DNA of 64,000 bases from Pontibacillus salicampi (lineage in GTDB: Bacteria; Bacillota; Bacilli; Bacillales; BH030062), in the NCBI RefSeq assembly GCF_042434395.1, contig NZ_JBHLTP010000013.1, positions 558,001 to 622,000 on the forward strand, in the 5' to 3' direction. A program made the position numbers and the translations under genes. Under the pieces are notes generated by a model. It ran no database searches and had not been told where the DNA came from. It saw nothing but the letters and a program-made list of their open reading frames with translations. Positions 42,973-50,873 of this stretch are shown here, in pieces. Position 1 is the stretch's first letter. The number at the start of each line of letters is the position of its first letter.

Positions 42973-43869
42973 TTAAAAGAACAGCTTAGGCTTTGGTACG
43001 GTATCGGTATTAGGCTGCTGTGACGATTGTCCTTCCACTAGAGATTGACAGTCATCTGGGTAATCGAATGGGATGGCTTGTTCGTATGGGGGCGGTAATA
43101 GCTTTGCGTGTTTGTTATCCAGATATGGCTTATCAATTGGTTCATTTTCTACATTGCGTTCTTCGTGCAAGACTTCTGTTACGATGGAACCGATTTGTCT
43201 CCCAAGTCTCAATCCCTCTGTGTTATCAATTGGGAAATGAACACCGCCAAATAATCGGGAAGCGGCACATTCCTCTGCTAATTGTCTAAGTCTTTTTCCT
43301 TCTGCTGGGAAAAAATAACGGAGAATCACCTCAGCTGCTCCAGCTACTGTGGCATGACCAGAAGGATAGGTTGGATGCCTAGGGGTGCATATATACGTAA
43401 CCATTTCCTGATCTAATTGATTAGGTCTGGCTACAAGCCATTTATACTTCAGATGCCATGCAACGACCATGGCATCATTGAGCCCGGCATCTAAAGCACC
43501 GAGGATTCTTGCTGCTCTTGGGGCCTCCACTCCATACGTATCTATTAAAATATCTACAATCGGTGACCATTGCTTAGTCGCTGGACCTGAACCCCAGTAA
43601 GCTGCAATTTCTCTTTCTGTATTGGTTAGTCTGCGTATAGTACGTTTTACTTTAACAAGCTGCGCTTCCCAATTAATTACGTTAGGTGGAGCTATATCTA
43701 AGTCTATAGGGCTGCCATTTAACCTGGTAAAGTGTCCGTCTTCATTACGGCGAACAAAATACGTACTCCATGATCCTGCATATGGAGTTTCTGGATTACT
43801 AGGTGGATGTGTCTCTCCTGCATAGGGAAGAGAGGTCCATAATCTATAGTCGTATCTACCTTTACTCAC
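42973..43869 (-). CDS. PAP2/vanadium-haloperoxidase superfamily protein
   Basis: About 298 residues; a GTG start (43869) with GGAAGGTGA upstream is preferred over an ATG five codons earlier. The tripartite acid phosphatase/haloperoxidase signature is intact: KYKWLVARP (K-x6-R-P), YPSGHA (P-S-G-H) and SRLFGGVHFPID (S-R-x5-H). Soluble, without membrane helices, so closer to vanadium-dependent haloperoxidases and class A acid phosphatases than to lipid phosphatases. Activity (halide oxidation or phosphate ester hydrolysis) cannot be decided from sequence. Confidence 0.88.
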   Translation of the reverse strand: MSKGRYDYRLWTSLPYAGETHPPSNPETPYAGSWSTYFVRRNEDGHFTRLNGSPIDLDIAPPNVINWEAQLVKVKRTIRRLTNTEREIAAYWGSGPATKQWSPIVDILIDTYGVEAPRAARILGALDAGLNDAMVVAWHLKYKWLVARPNQLDQEMVTYICTPRHPTYPSGHATVAGAAEVILRYFFPAEGKRLRQLAEECAASRLFGGVHFPIDNTEGLRLGRQIGSIVTEVLHEERNVENEPIDKPYLDNKHAKLLPPPYEQAIPFDYPDDCQSLVEGQSSQQPNTDTVPKPKLFF

Positions 43870-44054
43870 TTTATCACCTTCCATGCATAATACTATCTAT
43901 AGTATATGGGAGGATGTCATAAAGGGTATGGACATCTAACCTTACTTCATCATTTTTGAAAAGAAAAAGGAGATTGCTACAAAGAAGTAGAACTATTTTT
44001 AGTAGAGAGAAACACAGGGGAAATAAAAAATTCACGGAAGAGAAGGTGAAATCA

Positions 44055-44705
44055 TTGAAGTGGAGCAACGTACCTGAATTATGGCAAGAATGCTTTAGGG
44101 TAGCCTGGGATTCCTTTCAAGACAGTTCTCGACCTGTTGGAGCGGTAGTGATAAACGAGAAAGATGAAATTGTCGGACGTGGGAAAAGCGCTAGTTTTGA
44201 AATGCCTTATTACACGGTAATCAACCATAATGACTTGGCACGAGCGGAAATCAATGCCTTGTTGAAATTGGATAAGCGAATTCATACAAACTTAGAGCAA
44301 TACATGATTATGTCGACCTTAGAGCCCTGTCCGTTGTCCTACGGGGCTATTTATATGAGTGGTATTCGTCATATCCATTTTGCTGCACTAAATGGTCGAA
44401 ATGGAAGTATGAATGTAAATGATGCAACCCCGTTCTTGAGCCAGAAACCGGTGAACATGAGTGGGCCTAAGGAGTATTTGGAGGACTTCTCCATCGTTCT
44501 CAATGTGTATTATGACTTAACGAAATCCCAGCAAAAGCATCGACGCAATTTCATGGAAATGGAACGATATTACCCTGAAGCAGCATCTATAGCAAAAGAG
44601 TGGAAAAAAACAGACAGGCTGGATCAATCCAGTCATTTAACTGTAGGTAAGGTGTACACGTGGTTTCTGGAAGATATTGAGAAGAATTTAAAAATAAACG
44701 CATAA
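44055..44705 (+). CDS. CDA/TadA-fold deaminase homologue lacking zinc ligands
   Basis: 216 residues from a TTG (MKWSNVPELW) with GAAGGTGA upstream; an earlier TTG at 43956 adds 33 basic residues without a ribosome site. Nucleoside/tRNA adenosine deaminase fold: RPVGAVVINEKDEIVGRG, LARAEINALLKL, STLEPCPLSYGAIYMSGI, HIHFAALNGRNGSMN. In active enzymes the zinc-binding motifs are H/C-A-E and P-C-x-x-C; here they read R-A-E (Arg63) and P-C-P-L-S (Cys92, Ser95). Two of three ligands are lost, so it is probably a non-catalytic homologue. A C-terminal extension of about 80 residues is unusual. Confidence 0.85.
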   Translation: MKWSNVPELWQECFRVAWDSFQDSSRPVGAVVINEKDEIVGRGKSASFEMPYYTVINHNDLARAEINALLKLDKRIHTNLEQYMIMSTLEPCPLSYGAIYMSGIRHIHFAALNGRNGSMNVNDATPFLSQKPVNMSGPKEYLEDFSIVLNVYYDLTKSQQKHRRNFMEMERYYPEAASIAKEWKKTDRLDQSSHLTVGKVYTWFLEDIEKNLKINA

Positions 44706-44760
44706 ATGAAAAACGGGCATCAGCATGTTCGTTTCAACCTGTCGAGAATGTTCTATAATG

Positions 44761-44800
44761 AAAAAAGCTCCGCTTCCTACCGAAGATGCGGAGCTTTTTG
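44761..44800 (+). terminator. Terminator after the deaminase-like gene
   Basis: AAAAAGCTCCGC / GCGGAGCTTTTT, perfect 12-bp stem, 14-nt loop. Confidence 0.88.
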
Positions 44801-44805
44801 AGTGG

Positions 44806-44925
44806 CGCGCTCATAAAATAGTGCTATTCGCCCGTAAATGTAGAAATTCGCCTATAATTTTTATAATTCGCCCATAAATAAGGAAATTCGCCCGTATTTT
44901 TAAAGATCCGCCCATAAGGGAAGGA
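44806..44925. repeat. Six tandem 20-bp repeats
   Basis: Units begin at 44806, 44826, 44846, 44866, 44886 and 44906, each exactly 20 bp, with consensus close to ATTCGCCCATAAATNNNGAA. Units differ from one another at the A/T-rich tail but keep TTCGCC and TA(A/T). The array sits between two convergent terminal regions and holds no gene. Confidence 0.85.
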
Positions 44926-44953
44926 GGGGCTTATTTTCCTCAAGGACAATCAG

Positions 44954-45802
44954 CTATTGTACGTGAAATGTAAAATCCCCGGAGCTTGTATCTACCACAA
45001 CCTCATGGCTGCCATCTCCAATGATTGCTTGCATACTAGAGTCCTTTAACGAATTGTACTGAAGAGGGAAATTAATATCAGCTTCTCCTGAGGAGCTGTC
45101 ATAGCTTAAATCCATATTTTCTGGTGTAGCTGTGGAAGTTATCGTTACATCTCCGCTCGATGTAGATAAATCCATGTCCTGCTCAATAGCTTCAACCTCT
45201 ACATCAATGTTGCCGGAGCTTGTGTGTAATTTCATGTCTCCGCTTACCTCTAATGCTTGAATAGAGCCAGAGCTAGTCTGTATATTCATTTTATCGCTCT
45301 TTACCGTATTCAATTGAATTTCTCCAGAGGAGGTGTCGAGCTTCAAATCCTCTGCTGTGATATCTTGGAGGGTAATATCTCCGCTGGAAATATGGGAAGT
45401 AAGGGATTCATATTGCTGTTCAGGAAGGTGAACTTCAAGTGTATGCTCTAGGATGGAAATGCCGATAGAGAAGTTACGTTTGTCTTCAATGCGAACATCT
45501 AACGAGCCGTTTGACAGCGATGTTTCTAAATGACGAGATTGTATCGTTTTTTTATCTCCTTTGCCAAAGAAACGAATTTCTACCTTATCATTTGTGGAAG
45601 GGAGTATAGTGACATCAGACGAAGAAGCCTCGATAGACACCTCTTTAACTTCTTCTGCTTGATAGCTTTTTGTCTGTTCAAATGTTTCAGTAGCACCCAA
45701 TAATGAGGTAATGCTTAATGATCCACCTTGTACAGTCGTAATCATGACGCCCCCTATCCCTACAATAAATACGATTAATCCGATTAAAAAGGCCTTTTTC
45801 AT
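44954..45802 (-). CDS. DUF4097 beta-strand repeat protein
   Basis: 282 residues. An N-terminal membrane helix (4-23) is followed by a DUF4097 beta-solenoid domain with recurring ISSGDITLQ, TSSGEIQL, TSSGSIQAL, TSSGNIDVE, TSSGDVTI and TSSGDFTF turns. Similar to LiaG/YvlB-type extracytoplasmic proteins. Overlaps the upstream DUF1700 gene by four bases. This padR-DUF1700-DUF4097 operon is a common module of bacilli thought to respond to envelope stress. Confidence 0.93.
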   Translation of the reverse strand: MKKAFLIGLIVFIVGIGGVMITTVQGGSLSITSLLGATETFEQTKSYQAEEVKEVSIEASSSDVTILPSTNDKVEIRFFGKGDKKTIQSRHLETSLSNGSLDVRIEDKRNFSIGISILEHTLEVHLPEQQYESLTSHISSGDITLQDITAEDLKLDTSSGEIQLNTVKSDKMNIQTSSGSIQALEVSGDMKLHTSSGNIDVEVEAIEQDMDLSTSSGDVTITSTATPENMDLSYDSSSGEADINFPLQYNSLKDSSMQAIIGDGSHEVVVDTSSGDFTFHVQ

Positions 45803-46356
45803 GCCGCTTTATCCCCCTTTACCATGTTGATATTCCATTTCGCATACCTAATGAATAGGTGATATAGTATGCTGCCGAGCTTTATCACTGTAACCGTTAG
45901 CATGATGGCAAGCCCTAATAGCATAAACGAGGAGAATAATTCTAGAAAGAAGGGCTCCATCCCAGAGGTATCCATTACAAAAAATATGCCAAGTGCCCCG
46001 ATATACAAACTAATAGCAACTGCCCAAAGGCTAATATAAATGCTAAATACGGCAACAGCCGGACCTAATACAATGATAAGATTCAATAAACTTAAACTAG
46101 TTGTGGACAGCAGGACATGGGTTAAGCTTTTAAATGATTTGTTCGTTTCAGCAGCTTCTACATGATGCTCTACAAATACCTCCTTGGCAATATCACGAGG
46201 ATGACCGAGTTCTTTGGCAATATCCTCCTCGTGTCTTCCTTCTAGCATCCCTAACTCGAAGTGTTCTCTATAATCGGAGAGAACTTCTTCTTTCTCCTCG
46301 TCAGGCAGACCATGTAAATGTCTTTCTAAATGAGCGAGATAATCTTGATGATGCAC
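45799..46356 (-). CDS. DUF1700 (HAAS domain) membrane protein
   Basis: 185 residues. N-terminal HAAS domain (about 1-60: YLAHLERHLHGLPDEEKEEVLSDY in parts, EEDIAKELGHPRDIA), then four predicted membrane helices (about 78-175). HAAS domains accompany PadR-controlled envelope genes and may sense or partner with regulators. Start overlaps the last base of padR; stop overlaps the DUF4097 start (ATGA). Operon member. Confidence 0.93.
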   Translation of the reverse strand: MHHQDYLAHLERHLHGLPDEEKEEVLSDYREHFELGMLEGRHEEDIAKELGHPRDIAKEVFVEHHVEAAETNKSFKSLTHVLLSTTSLSLLNLIIVLGPAVAVFSIYISLWAVAISLYIGALGIFFVMDTSGMEPFFLELFSSFMLLGLAIMLTVTVIKLGSILYHLFIRYAKWNINMVKGDKAA

Positions 46357-46673
46357 TATTCCATCGCCTCCTTAATAAGCTGGCTGACATTTGTTTGAAA
46401 GGACTGCCAATCTTCAATGAGGTTATTCATATACCTCTCACCAGCCTCTGTAACACGATAATACTTTCTTGGTGGACCTTCTGTGGATTTAGCCATGTAC
46501 GTGCTTAAGTACTCTTCCTTGGTGAGTCTCCGAAGCAGTGGGTATAAACTCCCTTCCGCGATGGCAATTTTTTCGGTTAGATTCTGTGCCAATTCATACC
46601 CATACTGATCCTTCTGTTTAACGATAACGAGTACACACAGCTCAAGAATACCTTTTTTAAATTGTGGATTCAT
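46356..46673 (-). CDS. PadR family transcriptional regulator
   Basis: 105 residues from MNPQFKKGILELCVL; a TTG/ATG-like start 15 codons upstream is less likely because AAGGTTGGTG fits this ATG. PadR winged helix: QYGYELAQNL, AEGSLYPLLRRLTKEEYL, EGPPRKYYRVTEAG, with a short C-terminal dimerisation helix. First gene of the HAAS/DUF4097 operon, which it presumably represses. Divergent from the rodA-like gene across 220 bp. Confidence 0.94.
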   Translation of the reverse strand: MNPQFKKGILELCVLVIVKQKDQYGYELAQNLTEKIAIAEGSLYPLLRRLTKEEYLSTYMAKSTEGPPRKYYRVTEAGERYMNNLIEDWQSFQTNVSQLIKEAME

Positions 46674-46893
46674 ATTTTCACCAACCTTGATGTCTCTCCA
46701 GTACTGATTAATGTTCAATAGCGGTCAATAAAATATAAGCATTGTTTTACATATATATCGTATCACCCGGTAGTGAACTATGCAAGGTACTGAGAGAAAA
46801 ATTTCCTAAATCTGCAACTTTTTCTAGTAGTCATTCGTCATACAGTAAAGAATTATTTATGTAATCCTATCCCATCTATAGGAGAATGACGAT

Positions 46894-48048
46894 ATGTTCA
46901 ATACGGGTGTAAAGACCGATTACTGGATGCTGTTTCTATTATTTCTCTTTTCCATTGTAAGCTTCTTGTCGATTCATAGTGCGCAGGCAACGGATCAGGT
47001 GGAGACAAATTATATGGTGAAGCAGATGATCTGGTACAGCCTCGGGTTTGTCATTTTATTCATTTCAATAAAATTGGAAATAAGGGTGTTTTACCAGTTA
47101 ACGTGGGTGTTATACATAGGGGGAATTCTAGTACTGGCCGCTTTACTTGTAGCTCCCGAATCTATTGCTGACCCGGTGAATAATGCAAAAAGCTGGTTCC
47201 AGGTCCCAGGTCTTGGTTCCGTTCAGCCCTCTGAATATTTTAAATTTATTTTTATCCTTTCTTTGAGTAGGGTTGTGGCCAGTCATCACAGGAATTTCCC
47301 TTCAGCTACAATTTGGTCGGACAGCTGGTTAATGGGGAAGTTTGGTGTAATGACCGTCATTCCATTGTTCTTCATTATGGAACAGCCAGATTTAGGAACC
47401 TCCCTAGTGTATATCGCCATATTACTTGGAATGCTTTTCGTGTCGGGGATAACGTATAAAATATTACTGCCGATGATTGCAGCAGGCTTTGGTATATGTG
47501 CAATGCTGCTTTACTTTATTGTAAATAAACCACAGCTGCTAATAGAAAAGCTTGGAGTAGATGAGTACCAATTAAAGCGGATTTATGCCTGGCTTCATCC
47601 AGAGAAGTATCGCCAAAGTGATTCCTTTCAGGTGTACAATTCAACACTGGCAATTGGTTCGGGGGAGCTGGAGGGAAATGGGAAGGGGATTCCAGCTGTG
47701 AACGTTCCTGAAGCACATAATGATTTCATCTTTAGTATAATCGGTGAAAATTTTGGATTCATGGGAGCCGCGGTCGTCATAACCCTTTATTTTGCGCTGC
47801 TTTATCGAATGGTGGAAACGGCTTTACATGCTAACGACGAATTTGCCTCATATATATGTGTCGGAGTTATATCGATGATAACCTTTCACGTGTTTGAGAA
47901 CGTCGGGATGGCGACAGGCCTTGTACCTATGACAGGGATTCCTCTTCCACTGATAAGTTATGGCGGAAGCTCTATATTAGGCGTTATGTTTGCGATAGGA
48001 CTGGTTTTAAATGTATATTCCAACACACATGAATACATGTTTGACTAA
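46894..48048 (+). CDS. FtsW/RodA/SpoVE family peptidoglycan polymerase (RodA-like)
   Basis: 384 residues with ten membrane helices. SEDS family landmarks: GSVQPSEYFKF, EQPDLGTSLVY (catalytic Asp in the P-D-L-G-T motif), HPEKYRQSDSFQVYNS, IGSGELEGNGKG, PEAHNDFIFSIIGENFGF and GIPLPLISYGGSS. RodA-type enzymes polymerise lipid II with a class B PBP; no partner PBP is adjacent, and several RodA paralogues are usual in Bacillaceae, so its division or elongation role is open. AGGAG precedes the ATG. Confidence 0.92.
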   Translation: MFNTGVKTDYWMLFLLFLFSIVSFLSIHSAQATDQVETNYMVKQMIWYSLGFVILFISIKLEIRVFYQLTWVLYIGGILVLAALLVAPESIADPVNNAKSWFQVPGLGSVQPSEYFKFIFILSLSRVVASHHRNFPSATIWSDSWLMGKFGVMTVIPLFFIMEQPDLGTSLVYIAILLGMLFVSGITYKILLPMIAAGFGICAMLLYFIVNKPQLLIEKLGVDEYQLKRIYAWLHPEKYRQSDSFQVYNSTLAIGSGELEGNGKGIPAVNVPEAHNDFIFSIIGENFGFMGAAVVITLYFALLYRMVETALHANDEFASYICVGVISMITFHVFENVGMATGLVPMTGIPLPLISYGGSSILGVMFAIGLVLNVYSNTHEYMFD

Positions 48049-48104
48049 ACGTTTGTGTATGCGTATGTGCATTCCTTGTTAATGGAATACACTTATATTT
48101 GAAA

Positions 48105-48137
48105 AAAAGCCTCCTTTTTTTTCAAAAGGGAGGCTTT
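48105..48137 (+). terminator. Bidirectional terminator between rodA-like and ykvS-like genes
   Basis: AAAGCCTCC-TTTT / AAAA-GGGAGGCTTT with one bulge. Confidence 0.8.
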
Positions 48138-48142
48138 GTTAT

Positions 48143-48460
48143 TTACGGTTGATTATCTTCTGTTGTGTCTACATGGTTGCTGCCACGTTCTTTGATGGTG
48201 TATTTCCCATGACCAATTACGGTTTTTTCATAGTCCATGTTTAATTCGTTGAAGTTGTCCATAATTGTCATGTCTACTACTACAGAGTTTTCAAGTTTTG
48301 CGGATGTAACAACGCCATCAACGTTTTTTCCATCCTTTTTGAAGGAAATAACGTCCCCGACTTTTGCTTTATTTTCTTCCTTAATCTTTTCTTTTTCTTC
48401 TTCCTGTTTCTTTACGAAAGCAGCATCCATCAAACTTTCTTTCATATTATCCTCTGCCAT
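48143..48460 (-). CDS. YkvS family protein (DUF2187)
   Basis: 105 residues from MAEDNMKESLMD (GGAAGGGG eight bases upstream). A charged coiled N-terminal half (KKQEEEKEKIKEENKAK) precedes a DUF2187 domain: VGDVISFKKDGKNVDGVV, SVVVDMTIMDNFNELNMDYEKTVIGHGKY. DUF2187 proteins are usually about 60 residues, so this is a long form with a helical N-terminal extension and a polar tail. Function unknown. Confidence 0.87.
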   Translation of the reverse strand: MAEDNMKESLMDAAFVKKQEEEKEKIKEENKAKVGDVISFKKDGKNVDGVVTSAKLENSVVVDMTIMDNFNELNMDYEKTVIGHGKYTIKERGSNHVDTTEDNQP

Positions 48461-48718
48461 AGTACATTCCCCTTCCAAATAGATAATGTAGAATAAGTGC
48501 ATTTGCTTTATAGATAGGGCTATACCTTACTTTACCCTTCTTCTTATACATCATACATCCTAATTAAATAGATTAACATGAATGAGGTCTAGATTGAAAT
48601 AAACGGCATAATGAAAGAATATTTCTAAATCCAGATGAGAAGTAAAGGTAAATATGATATTATATTAAATATAAATGAATGAAAAGTCCATGCATCTTTT
48701 ATAAAAAGTTGTCGTGGG

Positions 48719-48752
48719 AGAGGTTCTAGCTACACCCTCTATAAAAAACTAA
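48719..48752 (+). promoter_or_regulatory. PreQ1-I riboswitch aptamer
   Basis: AGAGGTTCTAGCTACACCCT... matches the class I preQ1 aptamer: stem AGAGG / CCTCT, loop TTCTAGCTACAC and the A-rich tail ATAAAAAACTAA that folds into the H-type pseudoknot. Located upstream of queCDE, which make preQ1. Confidence 0.96.
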
Positions 48753-48758
48753 GGAACT

Positions 48759-48789
48759 CACTATGCCCTCCTTAGGTATGGTGTTTTTT
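48759..48789 (+). terminator. PreQ1 riboswitch terminator
   Basis: CACTATGCC / GGTATGGTG, nine pairs with two wobbles, then six T residues. The aptamer tail ACTAAGG can pair with CCTTAG in the loop, giving the competing antiterminator. Confidence 0.88.
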
Positions 48790-48910
48790 ATTTGTGATGA
48801 TACACATGAATTAGTTTTGGGTGGATAGAATTCTCTCTTTCATTGGTGTAATGAACGAGCATATTGCTCTAGTCATTACGTAACGAACCAAACGGAAGGG
48901 GAATTTTTTT

Positions 48911-49582
48911 ATGGAGAAAAAAAATAATAAAGCCATTGTCGTTTTTAGCGGCGGTCAGGACAGTACGACGTGTTTATTCTGGGCGTTGCAGAAATTCGAG
49001 GAAGTAGAAACGGTTAGCTTTCATTATAATCAGCGTCATGCACAAGAAGTAGAGGTTGCCAAAGGGATTGCAGATGATCTTGGTGTGAAGCATACAGAAC
49101 TGGACATGTCTCTCTTAAGCCAGCTAACACCTAACGCACTAACCAGAACAGATATGGAAGTAACAGAAGGGGAGAACGGAGGATTGCCTTCCACGTTTGT
49201 ACCTGGACGTAACCTGTTGTTTCTGTCTTTTGCAACGATTATGGGGTATCAGATTGATGCAAAGCACATTATTACAGGTGTTTGTGAAACAGATTTCAGC
49301 GGATATCCGGACTGTCGTGACATGTTCATCAAATCATTGAATGTCACCTTAAACCTTTCTATGGATGCTGAATTTGTTATTCACACGCCTCTTATGTGGT
49401 TAGATAAGGCGCAAACGTGGGAGCTCGCAGATCAATTGGGTGCATTCACTTATATTCGGGAGAATACATTGACCTGTTATCACGGGGAAAAAGGCGATGG
49501 CTGCGGCATATGCCCCGCCTGCATTCTGAGAAAGAAGGGGCTTGAAACGTATTTAGAGCAACAAGGGGAGATGACATCATGA
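48911..49582 (+). CDS. queC: 7-cyano-7-deazaguanine synthase
   Basis: 223 residues. ATP-dependent conversion of 7-carboxy-7-deazaguanine to preQ0. PP-loop motif FSGGQDSTT (12-20), HYNQRHAQE, VPGRNLLFLS, TGVCETDFSGYPDCRD, and the zinc site formed by the Cys cluster CYHGEKGDGCGICPAC near the C-terminus. GGAAGGGG precedes the ATG. Its last codons overlap the start of queD (ATGA). First gene of the riboswitch-controlled queCDE operon. Confidence 0.97.
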   Translation: MEKKNNKAIVVFSGGQDSTTCLFWALQKFEEVETVSFHYNQRHAQEVEVAKGIADDLGVKHTELDMSLLSQLTPNALTRTDMEVTEGENGGLPSTFVPGRNLLFLSFATIMGYQIDAKHIITGVCETDFSGYPDCRDMFIKSLNVTLNLSMDAEFVIHTPLMWLDKAQTWELADQLGAFTYIRENTLTCYHGEKGDGCGICPACILRKKGLETYLEQQGEMTS

Positions 49583-50061
49583 CATTAGACCAATATGGAT
49601 TTCGTATTGTAGATCAATTACAGAAGCTGGACGAAGACATTGATCGAAAGGAACTAAAATATCACAACAAACGAGTGATGGTGTCCAAGGAATTTACATT
49701 TGATGCTGCTCATCATCTCCATTTATATGAAGGAAAATGCAAGAACCTTCATGGGCATACGTATCACGTTATTTTTGGTATTAGCGGCTATGTAGATGAA
49801 ACGGGAATCATGATGGATTTCGGAGATATCAAAACTATTTGGAAGGAGCAGATAGAGGTTCATCTAGATCATCGCTATTTAAATGAAACCTTACCTGCCA
49901 TGAATACTACCGCTGAAAATATGGTCGTATGGATTTATGAAAAAATGGCTCATGCTTTGAACACTGGGAAGTATGACGGTGCCAGGGTGGAATTTGTCAA
50001 GCTGTATGAAACGCCGACCAGTTACGCTGAGGTAAGACGGGAGTGGATGGAGGATGCATAA
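49579..50061 (+). CDS. queD: 6-carboxy-5,6,7,8-tetrahydropterin synthase
   Basis: 160 residues. Makes 6-carboxytetrahydropterin from dihydroneopterin triphosphate. Zinc histidines in FDAAHHLHLYEGKCKNLHGHTYHV (quoted in part: DAAHHLH, LHGHTYH) with catalytic Cys in GKCKN; LDHRYLN and YETPTSYAEVR follow. A 30-residue N-terminal extension precedes the conserved KEFTFDAAHH. Overlaps queE by eight bases, indicating translational coupling. Confidence 0.96.
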   Translation: MTLDQYGFRIVDQLQKLDEDIDRKELKYHNKRVMVSKEFTFDAAHHLHLYEGKCKNLHGHTYHVIFGISGYVDETGIMMDFGDIKTIWKEQIEVHLDHRYLNETLPAMNTTAENMVVWIYEKMAHALNTGKYDGARVEFVKLYETPTSYAEVRREWMEDA

Positions 50062-50782
50062 ATTTCCCGTCCTTGAAATCTTTGGTCCTACTATTCAGGG
50101 TGAAGGAATGGTAGTAGGAAGAAAAACCATGTTTGTTCGTACGGCAGGCTGTGATTACAGCTGCGCTTGGTGTGATTCTGCATTTACGTGGGATGGCAGT
50201 GCAAAGGATGACATTCGAAAAATGACTGCTGAAGCTATTTATACCTCTCTGCACGAAAAAGGTGGGGATTATTTCGATCATGTTACTATTTCTGGAGGCA
50301 ACCCAGCGTTGTTAAAACACCTTCATGAGCTTGTGGATCTTCTGCAGGAGAAGGGCTGCGAAATTGCACTGGAAACGCAGGGAAGCGTGTGGCAAGATTG
50401 GTTTAATGCTATAGATGATTTAACCATCTCACCTAAGCCGCCCAGCTCCCGCATGTCTACAAATTGGGATAAACTAGATGATATAGTAAATCGTTTAGAA
50501 CATGCAGGTCGCTCCTCCCACACAAGCTTAAAGGTAGTCGTGTTTAATGAGGAGGATATAGACTTTGCTAAAATGGTTCATAAACGATACCCGCAGCTGG
50601 CGTTTTTTCTTCAAGTAGGGAACGAGGATCTACAGGAGACAAATGATCAGCAATTAGCTATGAAACTATTACAGCAATATGAGTGGCTCATAGACCAAGT
50701 AATGCAGTCAAGTGAACTGAACCATGTACGAGTGCTGCCACAGGTGCATGCTTTACTTTGGGGAAATAAAAGAGGTGTGTAA
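50054..50782 (+). CDS. queE: 7-carboxy-7-deazaguanine synthase
   Basis: 242 residues. Radical SAM enzyme that contracts the pterin ring. GPTIQGEGMVVGRKTMFVRT is followed by the cluster motif CDYSCAWC (Cys33, Cys37, Cys40; C-x3-C-x2-C), ISGGNPALL and LSPKPPSS-like TISPKPPSS. Last gene of queCDE; a strong terminator follows at 50839-50873. Confidence 0.96.
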   Translation: MHKFPVLEIFGPTIQGEGMVVGRKTMFVRTAGCDYSCAWCDSAFTWDGSAKDDIRKMTAEAIYTSLHEKGGDYFDHVTISGGNPALLKHLHELVDLLQEKGCEIALETQGSVWQDWFNAIDDLTISPKPPSSRMSTNWDKLDDIVNRLEHAGRSSHTSLKVVVFNEEDIDFAKMVHKRYPQLAFFLQVGNEDLQETNDQQLAMKLLQQYEWLIDQVMQSSELNHVRVLPQVHALLWGNKRGV

Positions 50783-50838
50783 GAACCGTTTCGTCGCTCT
50801 AAAAGGTTATACCTATTATCACAATATTAAGTCTGACC

Positions 50839-50873
50839 AAAGGCAGTAGCCCATTACAGGGCTACTGCCTTTT
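50839..50873 (+). terminator. Bidirectional terminator after queE
   Basis: AAAGGCAGTAGCC / GGGCTACTGCCTTTT, perfect stem; it extends into the last codons of the convergent YndJ-like gene. Confidence 0.9.

Noticed and set aside
44806..44925. Possible CRISPR array
   Set aside because: Repeats are 20 bp in direct tandem without unique spacers, units are imperfect, and no cas gene is near.
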